Origin: Agrobacterium tumefaciens
GTDB lineage: Bacteria > Pseudomonadota > Alphaproteobacteria > Rhizobiales > Rhizobiaceae
DNA: 64,000 nucleotides
NCBI RefSeq assembly: GCF_005221385.1
Contig: NZ_CP039903.1
Location: forward strand, 2,601,001 to 2,665,000
Direction: 5' to 3'
Below are positions 56,763-64,000 of this stretch, one piece after another (position 1 is the first letter of the stretch; the number at the start of each line of letters is the position of its first letter). The position numbers and the translations under genes were made by a program. A model generated the notes under the pieces. It did no database searches. It saw only the letters and a list, made by a program, of their open reading frames with translations, and had not been told where the DNA came from.

Positions 56763-57320
56763 GTGAAAAACATGAGCAAACCCTCACCAAGACAACGTAA
56801 ACGCGCATCAACGCTCATGGTTCGGCCGGCTCCGTCAAAAAACAGCCGTGCCATCGTCCAGCTAGGGCACCTTACCTTTCCCGCCGCAATCGGACGCAAT
56901 GGCCGCACCGCGATAAAACGCGAGGGAGACGGCAAATCACCCATTTCCCTTACCCGCCTGCTGTACGGATTTTATCGCGGCGACCGCAATACCGGCATCA
57001 CCACAACATTGCCGATGCAGCGGACGCGCGGGTCCATGCTGTGGTGCGACGACCCCCGTAACGCCAATTACAACAGGCTGGTCAAAGCGCCGTTTTCGCC
57101 AAGCCATGAGGAAATGATGCGCAAGGATGGTCTCTACGACGTTTGCCTGGTGCTTGACTGGAACATCACCTCGAGAAGTCGCAACCGCGGCTCGGCGATC
57201 TTCATGCATTTGATCCGCCCGGGATATGAGCCGACCGCTGGCTGCGTCGCCCTGCACCCCACAGATATGCGGCGCATTCTGCCGCATATGCGCAAGGGTA
57301 CGAAAATTCGCATCCTGTGA
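56763..57320 (+). CDS. L,D-transpeptidase (YkuD-fold) family protein
   Basis: A 185-residue protein from GTG 56763 (or ATG 56772). Residues about 28-185 look like a small L,D-transpeptidase catalytic domain: LTFPAAIGRNGRTAIKREGD, then GKSPISLTRLLYGFYRGDRN, and the catalytic segment FMHLIRPGYEPTAGCVALHP, with histidine 12 residues before the cysteine in AGCVAL. Such enzymes crosslink peptidoglycan or attach proteins to it. The N terminus is basic (KPSPRQRKRASTLMVR) and lacks a clear signal peptide, so location is unsure. Divergent from the CenR-like gene, which also points to envelope function. Confidence 0.85.
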   Translation: MKNMSKPSPRQRKRASTLMVRPAPSKNSRAIVQLGHLTFPAAIGRNGRTAIKREGDGKSPISLTRLLYGFYRGDRNTGITTTLPMQRTRGSMLWCDDPRNANYNRLVKAPFSPSHEEMMRKDGLYDVCLVLDWNITSRSRNRGSAIFMHLIRPGYEPTAGCVALHPTDMRRILPHMRKGTKIRIL

Positions 57321-57342
57321 GACGCATCCTGCAATCAGGCAA

Positions 57343-57376
57343 CAAAAAACCCGCCATTCTGGCGGGTTTTTTTAGA
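57343..57376. terminator. Bidirectional intrinsic terminator
   Basis: AAAAAACCCGCC pairs with GGCGGGTTTTTT over ATTCT. It serves the L,D-transpeptidase gene (plus) and carD (minus). Confidence 0.92.
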
Positions 57377-57393
57377 AAGGAGAAAGCCTGATA

Positions 57394-57963
57394 TTAAGCG
57401 GCTTCGTCCTGAGAATCGTCCTCTTCAACAGCCTTGCCACGCTTGGGGCCTTTGGCAAGGTTGACTTCCACCAGGCGAACAGCCTCGGTTTCGGACATCT
57501 TGTTGACGGCGGCAATTTCGCGCGCCATGCGATCGAGAGCAGCTTCATAAAGCTGACGCTCGGAATAGGACTGCTCCGGCTGATTTTCGGCACGGTAAAG
57601 ATCGCGTACCACTTCCGCGATCGCGATAAGATCGCCGGAATTGATTTTCGCATCATATTCCTGGGCGCGGCGCGACCACATGGTACGCTTCACACGTGCC
57701 TTGCCCTGCACCACTTTCAGCGCCCGCTCGACAAAATCGCCTTCGGAAAGCTTGCGCATGCCGATGCTGACAGCCTTGGCGACGGGAACTTTAAGACGCA
57801 TCTTGTCTTTTTCGAAATCGATGACAAAAAGCTCAAGCTTCATGCCGGCGACTTCTTGTTCCTCGATTGCAGAAATGGTACCGACACCATGAGCGGGATA
57901 CACAATCGCTTCACCGGTCTTGAAACCGTGATGTGCTGGAGATTTCTTCTGCTGGGTCGTCAT
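57394..57963 (-). CDS. CarD/CdnL-family transcription regulator
   Basis: A 189-residue RNA polymerase-binding protein. Residues about 12-75 form the CarD N-terminal RNAP-beta interaction domain (FKTGEAIVYPAHGVGTISAI, VIDFEKDKMRLKVPVAKA). A helical DNA-contact domain follows with TMWSRRAQEYDAKINSGDLI (tryptophan wedge region). An acidic tail, EEDDSQDEAA, ends the protein. CdnL stabilises open complexes, notably at rRNA promoters. It starts at ATG 57963 with AGGGAG about 12 bases upstream. Divergent from the NAD-glutamate dehydrogenase gene. Confidence 0.94.
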   Translation of the reverse strand: MTTQQKKSPAHHGFKTGEAIVYPAHGVGTISAIEEQEVAGMKLELFVIDFEKDKMRLKVPVAKAVSIGMRKLSEGDFVERALKVVQGKARVKRTMWSRRAQEYDAKINSGDLIAIAEVVRDLYRAENQPEQSYSERQLYEAALDRMAREIAAVNKMSETEAVRLVEVNLAKGPKRGKAVEEDDSQDEAA

Positions 57964-58504
57964 TCGTTCTAAAAACTCCCTGTTACATACCCGGCAATGC
58001 CGGGGTTGGGTCGGTCAGGCCCTGATGAGACGGGGGAACCGTCAGGTGACTCCGCACTGGTCCAGCCGTGCACGCAAAAAAACACCTTCCCGTCTTGCGG
58101 GGTTCGATAACGTAAACGCTCGATATGTCACGGAAACCGCGTGCAAAAGAGGTGTTGCTTTCGTGGTGTTTTTGGGCACACAAATGCCACGCTGTGGATC
58201 AGTGTCGTTGGTGTACCACAAAAATAGGCGCAAATCAATAATTTGCTTCGACCGTGGCCGCAACATCACATGGCGGCTCAATAACCGCCTAAAAATTAGC
58301 CGCTAAAATACTGTCAAATGCTTCGCGACAGACCCTCATGGCAAAAGAAGCAAAAAAATTTCACTTACCGACCAAAGAAATACGAAAGCCTCTTAAACTC
58401 TTCGTAATTCCACGCCAATATCCGATTCGACTGAAAAGGCAAAATCCGTAAATTGACGGTGCTTTTTTATATTAAAGTGTGATTTTTGGAGGAATCCACG
58501 TCAA
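57964..58504. other. Divergent intergenic region carD / NAD-GDH
   Basis: These 541 bases are AT-richer than their surroundings and hold two promoters. In the carD leader there are stems CCCGGC-AAT-GCCGGG (57990-58004) and CCTGA...TCAGG (58021-58046). GGCGG-N8-CCGCC lies near 58272-58289. A 37-codon lysine-rich frame (58338-58451) has no ribosome site and is not called. I see no RNA gene. Confidence 0.5.
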
Positions 58505-61500
58505 ATGGGCTACAGAAATAATCCAAAACGCGAAAAACAGATCGAAAAAGCGCGCCAGCAGGCAATTGCCGAAAATGTCCAATTTCTTGATCCAGGTATT
58601 CTTTATGGAAGGGCAAGTGCCGACGATATAGAATATTATTCCGCCGAGATGCTGGCGGCGAGCGCGGCTCACAGTTTCCAGGCGCTGTCGCATTGGTCCG
58701 GAGAGACGCCCCACATCAGCATCACTCAGGTAGAAGGTGTTTCGCCGCGTGAGATTCCGGTCACGGTCCTGACCATTATCGGCCGCAACATGCCTTTCCT
58801 TTATGATTCCGTCATGGGCGAGGTCACCAGCACCTATCGCGGCCTTTACCTTGCTGTGCATCCCATCCTCGTGCGCGATGACGACGCGCAGGCAGGTTAC
58901 CGCCTTGCGGAACCCGAGGATGATCCCGCTGACAATATCAGCCTCATCCAGTTGCATATTGCGCCACTGACACAGCAGGCCGCCGCAACGCTGGAAGAAC
59001 GGCTGCGCTTTGTCCTCACACAGGTGCAATCCGCCTATCGTGACTGGCGGCCCATGCTCGCGAAGCTTGACGAGGCGCTGGACGAATTGTCGAAGCGCGG
59101 CTCCTCGCGGCGCAAGACCGAGCGTACGGAAGCAGTTGAATTCCTCAACTGGCTTCGCAACGACAATTTCACCTTCCTCGGCATGCGGGATTACACCTAT
59201 TCCGGCAAGGGGAAGAACGCCAAGATCGAACGCGGTGATGGCGTCGGCCTGGGCAGCCTGAGCGATCCGGATGTGCGCGTGCTGCGCCTCGGCAAGAATG
59301 CCGTGACGACGACGCCTGAAATCCTTGCCTTCCTTGATGGTCCGGATTTCCTCATCGTCACCAAGGCCAATGTGAAGTCCATCGTGCACCGCCGTGCCTA
59401 TATGGATTACATCGGCATCAAGCGCTTTGACGAGGACGGCAACGTCATCGGCGAATTGCGCATCGTCGGCCTTTTCACCGCCACCGCCTATACACGTTCG
59501 GTCAAGCAGATCCCGTTGCTGCGCGCCAAGGTCGCGGATGTCGAGCGGCATTTCGGCTTCGATCCGAACAGCCACTCCGGCCGCATCCTGCAGAACACGC
59601 TGGAAGCCTATCCCCGTGACGATCTCTTCCAGATCGAGACGGACCTTCTGATCCGCTTCATCGAGCAGATCATGGAACTGAGCGACCGACCGCGTGTACG
59701 CGTCCTCGCCCGTATCGACCGGTTCGACCGGTTCGTTTCGGCGATCATCTTCGTGCCGCGTGAAGAGTACAATTCTTATGTCCGCGAGAAGATCGGCGAT
59801 TATCTGAGCAAGGTCTATGACGGGCATATTTCCGCCTATTATCCCGCCTTCCCGGAAGGCGCCGTTGCCCGCGTTCATTTCATCGTCGGCCGAACGGAAG
59901 GCAAGACGCCGCGCATCGCTCAGGACAGGCTGGAAGACGCCGTCAGCGATATTGCAGCACGCTGGATAGACCACCTCGTCACCCTGTCCGAACCGGGCGC
60001 ACCGGTGCTGGAAGTCGATCAAGCCTATCAGGAAGCCTTTACGCCTGAAGAAGCGATCGGTGACATGCCGGACATTCTGGCCGCCGCCAATGGTGAGCCG
60101 GTCCGCATTGAATTCTACCAGCAGGAAGGCCAGTCGGCCGACACGCTGTCCCTGAAGATTTTCCACCGCGACGGCCACCTGCCGCTTTCGCGCCGCGTAC
60201 CGCTGCTCGAAAATCTGGGCTTCAACGTCATCAGCGAACGTACCTTCGATATCGGTGTCGTTTCAGATGACGGAAAGCGCGACATCGTGCTGCACGACAT
60301 GGAGCTATCCGTCGCGGCGGGCACGACACTCGACCTGCCGCATTACGGACCGAAACTGGAGGAGGCCTTCCTTGCCGCCTTCTCAGCCAAGGTTGATAAT
60401 GACAACTTCAATCGGCTGATCCTCGCCTGCGGTCTGTCCGTGCGCGAAGTCTCCGTTTTGCGCGCCTATGCACGCTACCTTCGTCAAACCGGCATTGTTT
60501 ATTCGCAGGAGCATATTTCCGAAACGCTCTTCAAATATCCGGCCATTTCCCGCAATATTTTCGCGCTGTTCAAGGCTGGCTTCGACCCGTCTGTCGACGA
60601 AAAGAAGCGGCTGAAGAAACTCGCGGAAATACACAAGGCGATCGAAGCGGCATTGAGTGGCGTCCCCAATCTCGATGAGGACCGCACGCTGAGGCGTTAC
60701 GTCAACGCCATCGACGCGACGCTGCGCACCAACTACTTCCAGAAAAATGCCGATGGCACGCCACGTGATCTCCTGGCGTTCAAGTTCGATCCGAAACATC
60801 TGGACGGTCTGCCCGATCCGCGTCCCTTCCGCGAAATCTTCGTTTACGGAACCGAGGTCGAAGGCGTGCATCTGCGCTTCGGCAAGGTCGCACGCGGCGG
60901 TCTGCGCTGGTCGGATCGCGGCCAGGATTACCGCACAGAAGTGCTCGGTCTCGTCAAGGCGCAGCAGGTGAAGAACGCGGTGATCGTACCGGTTGGCGCC
61001 AAGGGCGGCTTCTTCCCGAAGAACCTGCCCGCCGGCGGCTCCCGCGATGAGGTCTTTAATGCCGGCCGCGAGGCCTACAAGACCTATATCCGCACCCTGC
61101 TCTCCATCACCGACAATATCGTCGATGACGCCATCATACCGCCAGCCGATACGCTGCGGCTCGACGGTGACGACCCCTATTTCGTCGTTGCCGCCGACAA
61201 GGGAACGGCGACATTTTCCGATACGGCGAATGGCCTCGCCCATGATGCCGGCTTCTGGCTGGACGACGCCTTTGCCTCGGGTGGTTCCGCCGGTTATGAC
61301 CACAAGAAGATGGGCATCACCGCGCGTGGCGCCTGGGAAACGGTAAAGCGCCATTTCCGTGAAATGGATACCGACATCCAGACGACCCCCTTTACAGTGG
61401 CGGGTGTGGGCGACATGTCCGGTGACGTTTTCGGCAACGGCATGTTGCTGTCGGAAAAGATCAGGCTGATCGCCGCCTTCGATCACCGCGATATCTTCAT

Positions 61501-63265
61501 CGATCCGGACCCCGATACCGACAAGTCCTTCGCTGAGCGCAAACGGCTTTTCGAACTGCCGCGCTCCAGCTGGCAGGATTATGACCGATCGACCCTCTCC
61601 GCCGGCGCGATGATCATTTCGCGCTCCGAAAAATCGGTGACGCTGACGCCGGAAGCCGTGTCTGCCATCGGCATCGACAAGTCAGTCGCCACGCCCTTCG
61701 AGATCATGACCGCCATTCTGAAGGCGCCGACCGATCTCCTCTGGTTCGGCGGCATCGGCACCTATATCAAGGCGGCGGTGGAAACCAATGCCGAGGTGGG
61801 TGACAGGGCGAACGACCCCATCCGCGTCAACGCCACCGAACTGCGCGCCAAGGTCATCGGCGAAGGCGCCAATCTGGGCATCACCCAGAAGGGCCGCATC
61901 GCCTATGCGCTTTCTGGCGGGCGTTGCAATTCCGACGCCATCGACAACTCGGCCGGCGTGAACTCCTCCGACGTCGAGGTCAACATCAAGATCGCGCTCG
62001 CCTCCGCCGTCAATAGCGGTCGCCTGACGATGCCGAAGCGCAATCAGCTTCTTGCCTCCATGACGCCGGAAGTGGCGCAGCTGGTACTGCGCAACAACTA
62101 CCTGCAATCGCTGGCGATCTCGCTGACGGAACGGCTGGGGCTCGCAAACCGCGAAGAGCTTGGCCGCCTGATGGGCGCGCTGGAGGCAACCGGACAGCTG
62201 AACCGCAAGGTCGAAACCCTGCCCAGCAATGCCGAATTCAGCGAAAGATATGCCTCTGGCAAGCCGCTGACCCGACCGGAAATCGGTGTGCTTCTGTCCT
62301 ATGCCAAGCTGACGCTGTTCGACGCACTGGTGGCAAGCCCGCTGCCGGATGAGCCTTATCTCCAGCATCTTCTGGTCGATTATTTCCCGGCCAAGATGCA
62401 GAAGAACTATGCGGACGATATCAAGGCGCATCGTCTGCACCGTGAAATCGTTGCAACCGCACTCGCCAACGCCGTGGTCAACCGCGGTGGCCCGGGCTTC
62501 GTGCAGAAACTTGGCGATGCAAGCGGTCTTCTGGCAGCTGACGTCGTCAAGGCGGCCGTCATCGTCGAGGATGGTTTCGGCCTCAAACGTCTGTGGAGTG
62601 AGGTCGACGCGCTTGATGGCAAGATCGGGGGGCAAGTCCAGAACGGGCTCTATGCCACCATCGCCCGCATCTTCTCCGATGCAAGCAGGCTTTACCTGCA
62701 GACCCGAAGCGTAGGTGCCGCAACAGACGACATGGCGACCGAGATCGAGCGGCTGAAAACCGCCATCAAGACGCTGTCGCCGGCAGCGGCAAAATATCGC
62801 CGCGAGCTGGGCGTAACGGAAATCGACGGCATTCCTTCCGCACTTCTGGAAGAGCTGGATACGCTTTCCCTGCTGGTCTATGTACCGGAGATCATGCGTA
62901 TCGCCGAAAGTGCGGGCACGACACTTGCCCGTGCCGCCGAAAGCTATGCCACCGTTTCCTCGACCTTCCGTGTGGCACGCCTGCTGGACGCCAGCCAGCG
63001 CATCGCACCGGCCGATCATTACGAGAGCCTGGCTCTTCTGCGCAGTCAGGACCAGATTTCCTCCTCCAGACGCCGGATCGTCATCTCTGCATTGACGGAA
63101 TATGCAAAGGAGAAAGATCCGGTTCAGGCCTGGTATGCCGCCGACCGCGTGCGGGTGAACCGCATCGTCTCCGAGCTGGGTGCGCTCAGCGAAAGCGGCG
63201 ATACCAACCTTGCCCGCCTGACCGTGGCGGCGGGGCTGCTTGGCGATATCGTTCAGGCGCGCTGA
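58505..63265 (+). CDS. NAD-specific glutamate dehydrogenase, large (GDH-180) type
   Basis: A 1586-residue oxidative deaminase converting glutamate to 2-oxoglutarate and ammonia with NAD. This class has a long N-terminal regulatory region with ACT-like subdomains (residues 1 to about 700), then a GDH catalytic domain. Visible are HLRFGKVARGGLRWSDRGQD with YRTEVLGLVKAQQVKNAVIV, catalytic-type PVGAKGGFFPKNLP, and VAGVGDMSGDVFGNGMLLSE in the NAD fold. A helical C-terminal domain completes it. GGAGGA lies about 12 bases before the ATG. Full-length and intact. Confidence 0.96.
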   Translation: MGYRNNPKREKQIEKARQQAIAENVQFLDPGILYGRASADDIEYYSAEMLAASAAHSFQALSHWSGETPHISITQVEGVSPREIPVTVLTIIGRNMPFLYDSVMGEVTSTYRGLYLAVHPILVRDDDAQAGYRLAEPEDDPADNISLIQLHIAPLTQQAAATLEERLRFVLTQVQSAYRDWRPMLAKLDEALDELSKRGSSRRKTERTEAVEFLNWLRNDNFTFLGMRDYTYSGKGKNAKIERGDGVGLGSLSDPDVRVLRLGKNAVTTTPEILAFLDGPDFLIVTKANVKSIVHRRAYMDYIGIKRFDEDGNVIGELRIVGLFTATAYTRSVKQIPLLRAKVADVERHFGFDPNSHSGRILQNTLEAYPRDDLFQIETDLLIRFIEQIMELSDRPRVRVLARIDRFDRFVSAIIFVPREEYNSYVREKIGDYLSKVYDGHISAYYPAFPEGAVARVHFIVGRTEGKTPRIAQDRLEDAVSDIAARWIDHLVTLSEPGAPVLEVDQAYQEAFTPEEAIGDMPDILAAANGEPVRIEFYQQEGQSADTLSLKIFHRDGHLPLSRRVPLLENLGFNVISERTFDIGVVSDDGKRDIVLHDMELSVAAGTTLDLPHYGPKLEEAFLAAFSAKVDNDNFNRLILACGLSVREVSVLRAYARYLRQTGIVYSQEHISETLFKYPAISRNIFALFKAGFDPSVDEKKRLKKLAEIHKAIEAALSGVPNLDEDRTLRRYVNAIDATLRTNYFQKNADGTPRDLLAFKFDPKHLDGLPDPRPFREIFVYGTEVEGVHLRFGKVARGGLRWSDRGQDYRTEVLGLVKAQQVKNAVIVPVGAKGGFFPKNLPAGGSRDEVFNAGREAYKTYIRTLLSITDNIVDDAIIPPADTLRLDGDDPYFVVAADKGTATFSDTANGLAHDAGFWLDDAFASGGSAGYDHKKMGITARGAWETVKRHFREMDTDIQTTPFTVAGVGDMSGDVFGNGMLLSEKIRLIAAFDHRDIFIDPDPDTDKSFAERKRLFELPRSSWQDYDRSTLSAGAMIISRSEKSVTLTPEAVSAIGIDKSVATPFEIMTAILKAPTDLLWFGGIGTYIKAAVETNAEVGDRANDPIRVNATELRAKVIGEGANLGITQKGRIAYALSGGRCNSDAIDNSAGVNSSDVEVNIKIALASAVNSGRLTMPKRNQLLASMTPEVAQLVLRNNYLQSLAISLTERLGLANREELGRLMGALEATGQLNRKVETLPSNAEFSERYASGKPLTRPEIGVLLSYAKLTLFDALVASPLPDEPYLQHLLVDYFPAKMQKNYADDIKAHRLHREIVATALANAVVNRGGPGFVQKLGDASGLLAADVVKAAVIVEDGFGLKRLWSEVDALDGKIGGQVQNGLYATIARIFSDASRLYLQTRSVGAATDDMATEIERLKTAIKTLSPAAAKYRRELGVTEIDGIPSALLEELDTLSLLVYVPEIMRIAESAGTTLARAAESYATVSSTFRVARLLDASQRIAPADHYESLALLRSQDQISSSRRRIVISALTEYAKEKDPVQAWYAADRVRVNRIVSELGALSESGDTNLARLTVAAGLLGDIVQAR

Positions 63266-63280
63266 TCGGCAGTCTTAAAA

Positions 63281-63311
63281 ACGCCATCCGGGTTATCGAC
63301 CCGGATGGCGA
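63281..63311. terminator. Perfect hairpin after the NAD-GDH gene
   Basis: CGCCATCCGGGT and ACCCGGATGGCG form a perfect 12-bp stem with a 5-base loop, 16 bases after the stop. On the plus strand no T-run follows; on the minus strand TTTTT follows. It may stabilise the 3' end of the GDH mRNA or terminate antisense transcription. Confidence 0.6.
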
Positions 63312-63373
63312 CAAACGAAGCGGATGACCGGCATCCCGCACTCTATCCTCCCGATTATCCGATAGGACGATGA

Positions 63374-64000
63374 ATGACTGTCCCCTCCCAAAACGCGGAA
63401 ACAGTGGTTGCCAAACGCGGCATCTGGGGCTGGGTCATGTTCGACTGGGCGGCACAGCCTTTTTTCACCGTCGTCACCACTTTCGTTTTCGGGCCTTATT
63501 TCGTCGCCCGTCTCACCGATGATCCGATTTCGGCGCAGGCGACATGGAGCAATATGGCGACGGTCTCTTCGATCATCATCGCCCTCTTCTCCCCCATCCT
63601 TGGCTCCATCGCCGACCAGTCCGGCGCACGCAAGCCGTGGATCGCCTTTTTTGCCGTCATCAAGATCGCCAGCCTGTTTTTCCTCTGGTTTGCAGCGCCG
63701 GGCTCACCGCTTGTCCTGCCGATCATCTGTATGATCCTTGCCTCCATCGCGGCGGAATTTTCGATTGTCTTCAACGACTCCATGATGCCGCGACTGACCA
63801 ACCCGCAAAATGTCGGGCGCATTTCCAATCTCGCCTGGGGGCTGGGTTATCTCGGCGGCATGGTGATGCTGATTGCCGTGGTGACGCTTCTGGCCGCCAA
63901 TCCACAAACCGGGGTGACCATCGCCGGTATCAAGCCGCTTTTCGGCCTCGATCCCGCAACCGGTGAGGACGCCAGAATAACCGGCCCCCTCGCCGCCCTC
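63374..64000 (+). CDS. UMF1/Atg22-type MFS transporter, 5' part
   Basis: The first 209 codons of a membrane transporter that continues past the window edge. It opens MTVPSQNAETVVAKRGIWGW, then VMFDWAAQPFFTVVTTFVFG, the family-typical YDWA/FDWA segment. The next helices contain IIIALFSPILGSIADQSGAR and SNLAWGLGYLGGMVMLIAVV, the paired signatures of UMF1 transporters (Atg22-like effluxers). The ATG at 63374 is used; an ATG at 63370 is out of frame. Substrate unknown. It may read on from the NAD-GDH gene, 108 bases upstream. Confidence 0.9.
   Translation, partial: MTVPSQNAETVVAKRGIWGWVMFDWAAQPFFTVVTTFVFGPYFVARLTDDPISAQATWSNMATVSSIIIALFSPILGSIADQSGARKPWIAFFAVIKIASLFFLWFAAPGSPLVLPIICMILASIAAEFSIVFNDSMMPRLTNPQNVGRISNLAWGLGYLGGMVMLIAVVTLLAANPQTGVTIAGIKPLFGLDPATGEDARITGPLAAL

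Noticed and set aside
58338..58451. A 37-codon lysine-rich frame upstream of the NAD-GDH gene
   Set aside because: It has an ATG and a stop but no ribosome site, lies in AT-rich promoter DNA, and has no hydrophobic or domain pattern. Could be revisited with conservation data.

Overview
The window is ordinary alphaproteobacterial chromosome, most likely from the Agrobacterium tumefaciens complex. The main evidence is the pair chvA (587-residue glucan exporter starting with TTG) and chvB (2831-residue cyclic beta-1,2-glucan synthase). Rhizobial-type pycA, carD/cdnL, trcR (DUF1013), a CenR-like regulator and a 180-kDa-class NAD-glutamate dehydrogenase agree. GC is high, coding density is about 90 percent, and many genes start with TTG. 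I see no insertion sequence, prophage, CRISPR array, rRNA or tRNA. The genus assignment is recognition of protein sequences, not a search.

Layout. 1-7500: the 5' part of ispG, an MFS transporter with a DeoR-type regulator, pyruvate carboxylase and a LuxR-type regulator without a luxI partner, all on the minus strand. 7835-18805: chvA and chvB converge around a small membrane-protein gene; together the two large genes make and export periplasmic cyclic glucan. 19380-23100: an M20 amidohydrolase, a 47-residue membrane protein too short for routine ORF calling, an L-2-hydroxyglutarate oxidase-like flavoprotein and a threonine dehydratase-like PLP enzyme.

23225-33730 is the most distinctive block, a sugar-acid utilisation cluster. 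Its minus-strand arm holds a D-xylonate-type IlvD/EDD dehydratase, a 3-hydroxyisobutyrate dehydrogenase-family reductase and a DenD-like epimerase-fold dehydrogenase. Its plus-strand arm holds an FAD-linked D-2-hydroxyacid dehydrogenase, a FadR-type GntR regulator, a XylX-like 2-keto-3-deoxy acid dehydratase and a complete TRAP transporter (small membrane, large membrane and binding proteins). Two matching palindromes (26984-27002 and 29536-29550), one in each promoter region, are probably the GntR operators.

33827-50532: acsA, trcR, a YggS-type PLP protein, the leuS-lptE-holA run, ferredoxin fdxA, an S4 RNA-binding protein and a Suv3-like helicase with a long disordered tail, a UbiH/Coq6-type hydroxylase, tesB, and the nitrogen pair glnK-amtB behind a sigma-54-type promoter.

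50740-64000: ftsK, lolA, exonuclease III, a lone cyclic-nucleotide-binding domain protein, a CenR/OtpR-like response regulator, an L,D-transpeptidase-like protein, carD, the large NAD-glutamate dehydrogenase and the start of a UMF1-type MFS transporter. Many convergent gene ends carry clear hairpin terminators. A few dispersed palindromic repeats lie in intergenic DNA near ftsK and the CenR-like gene.
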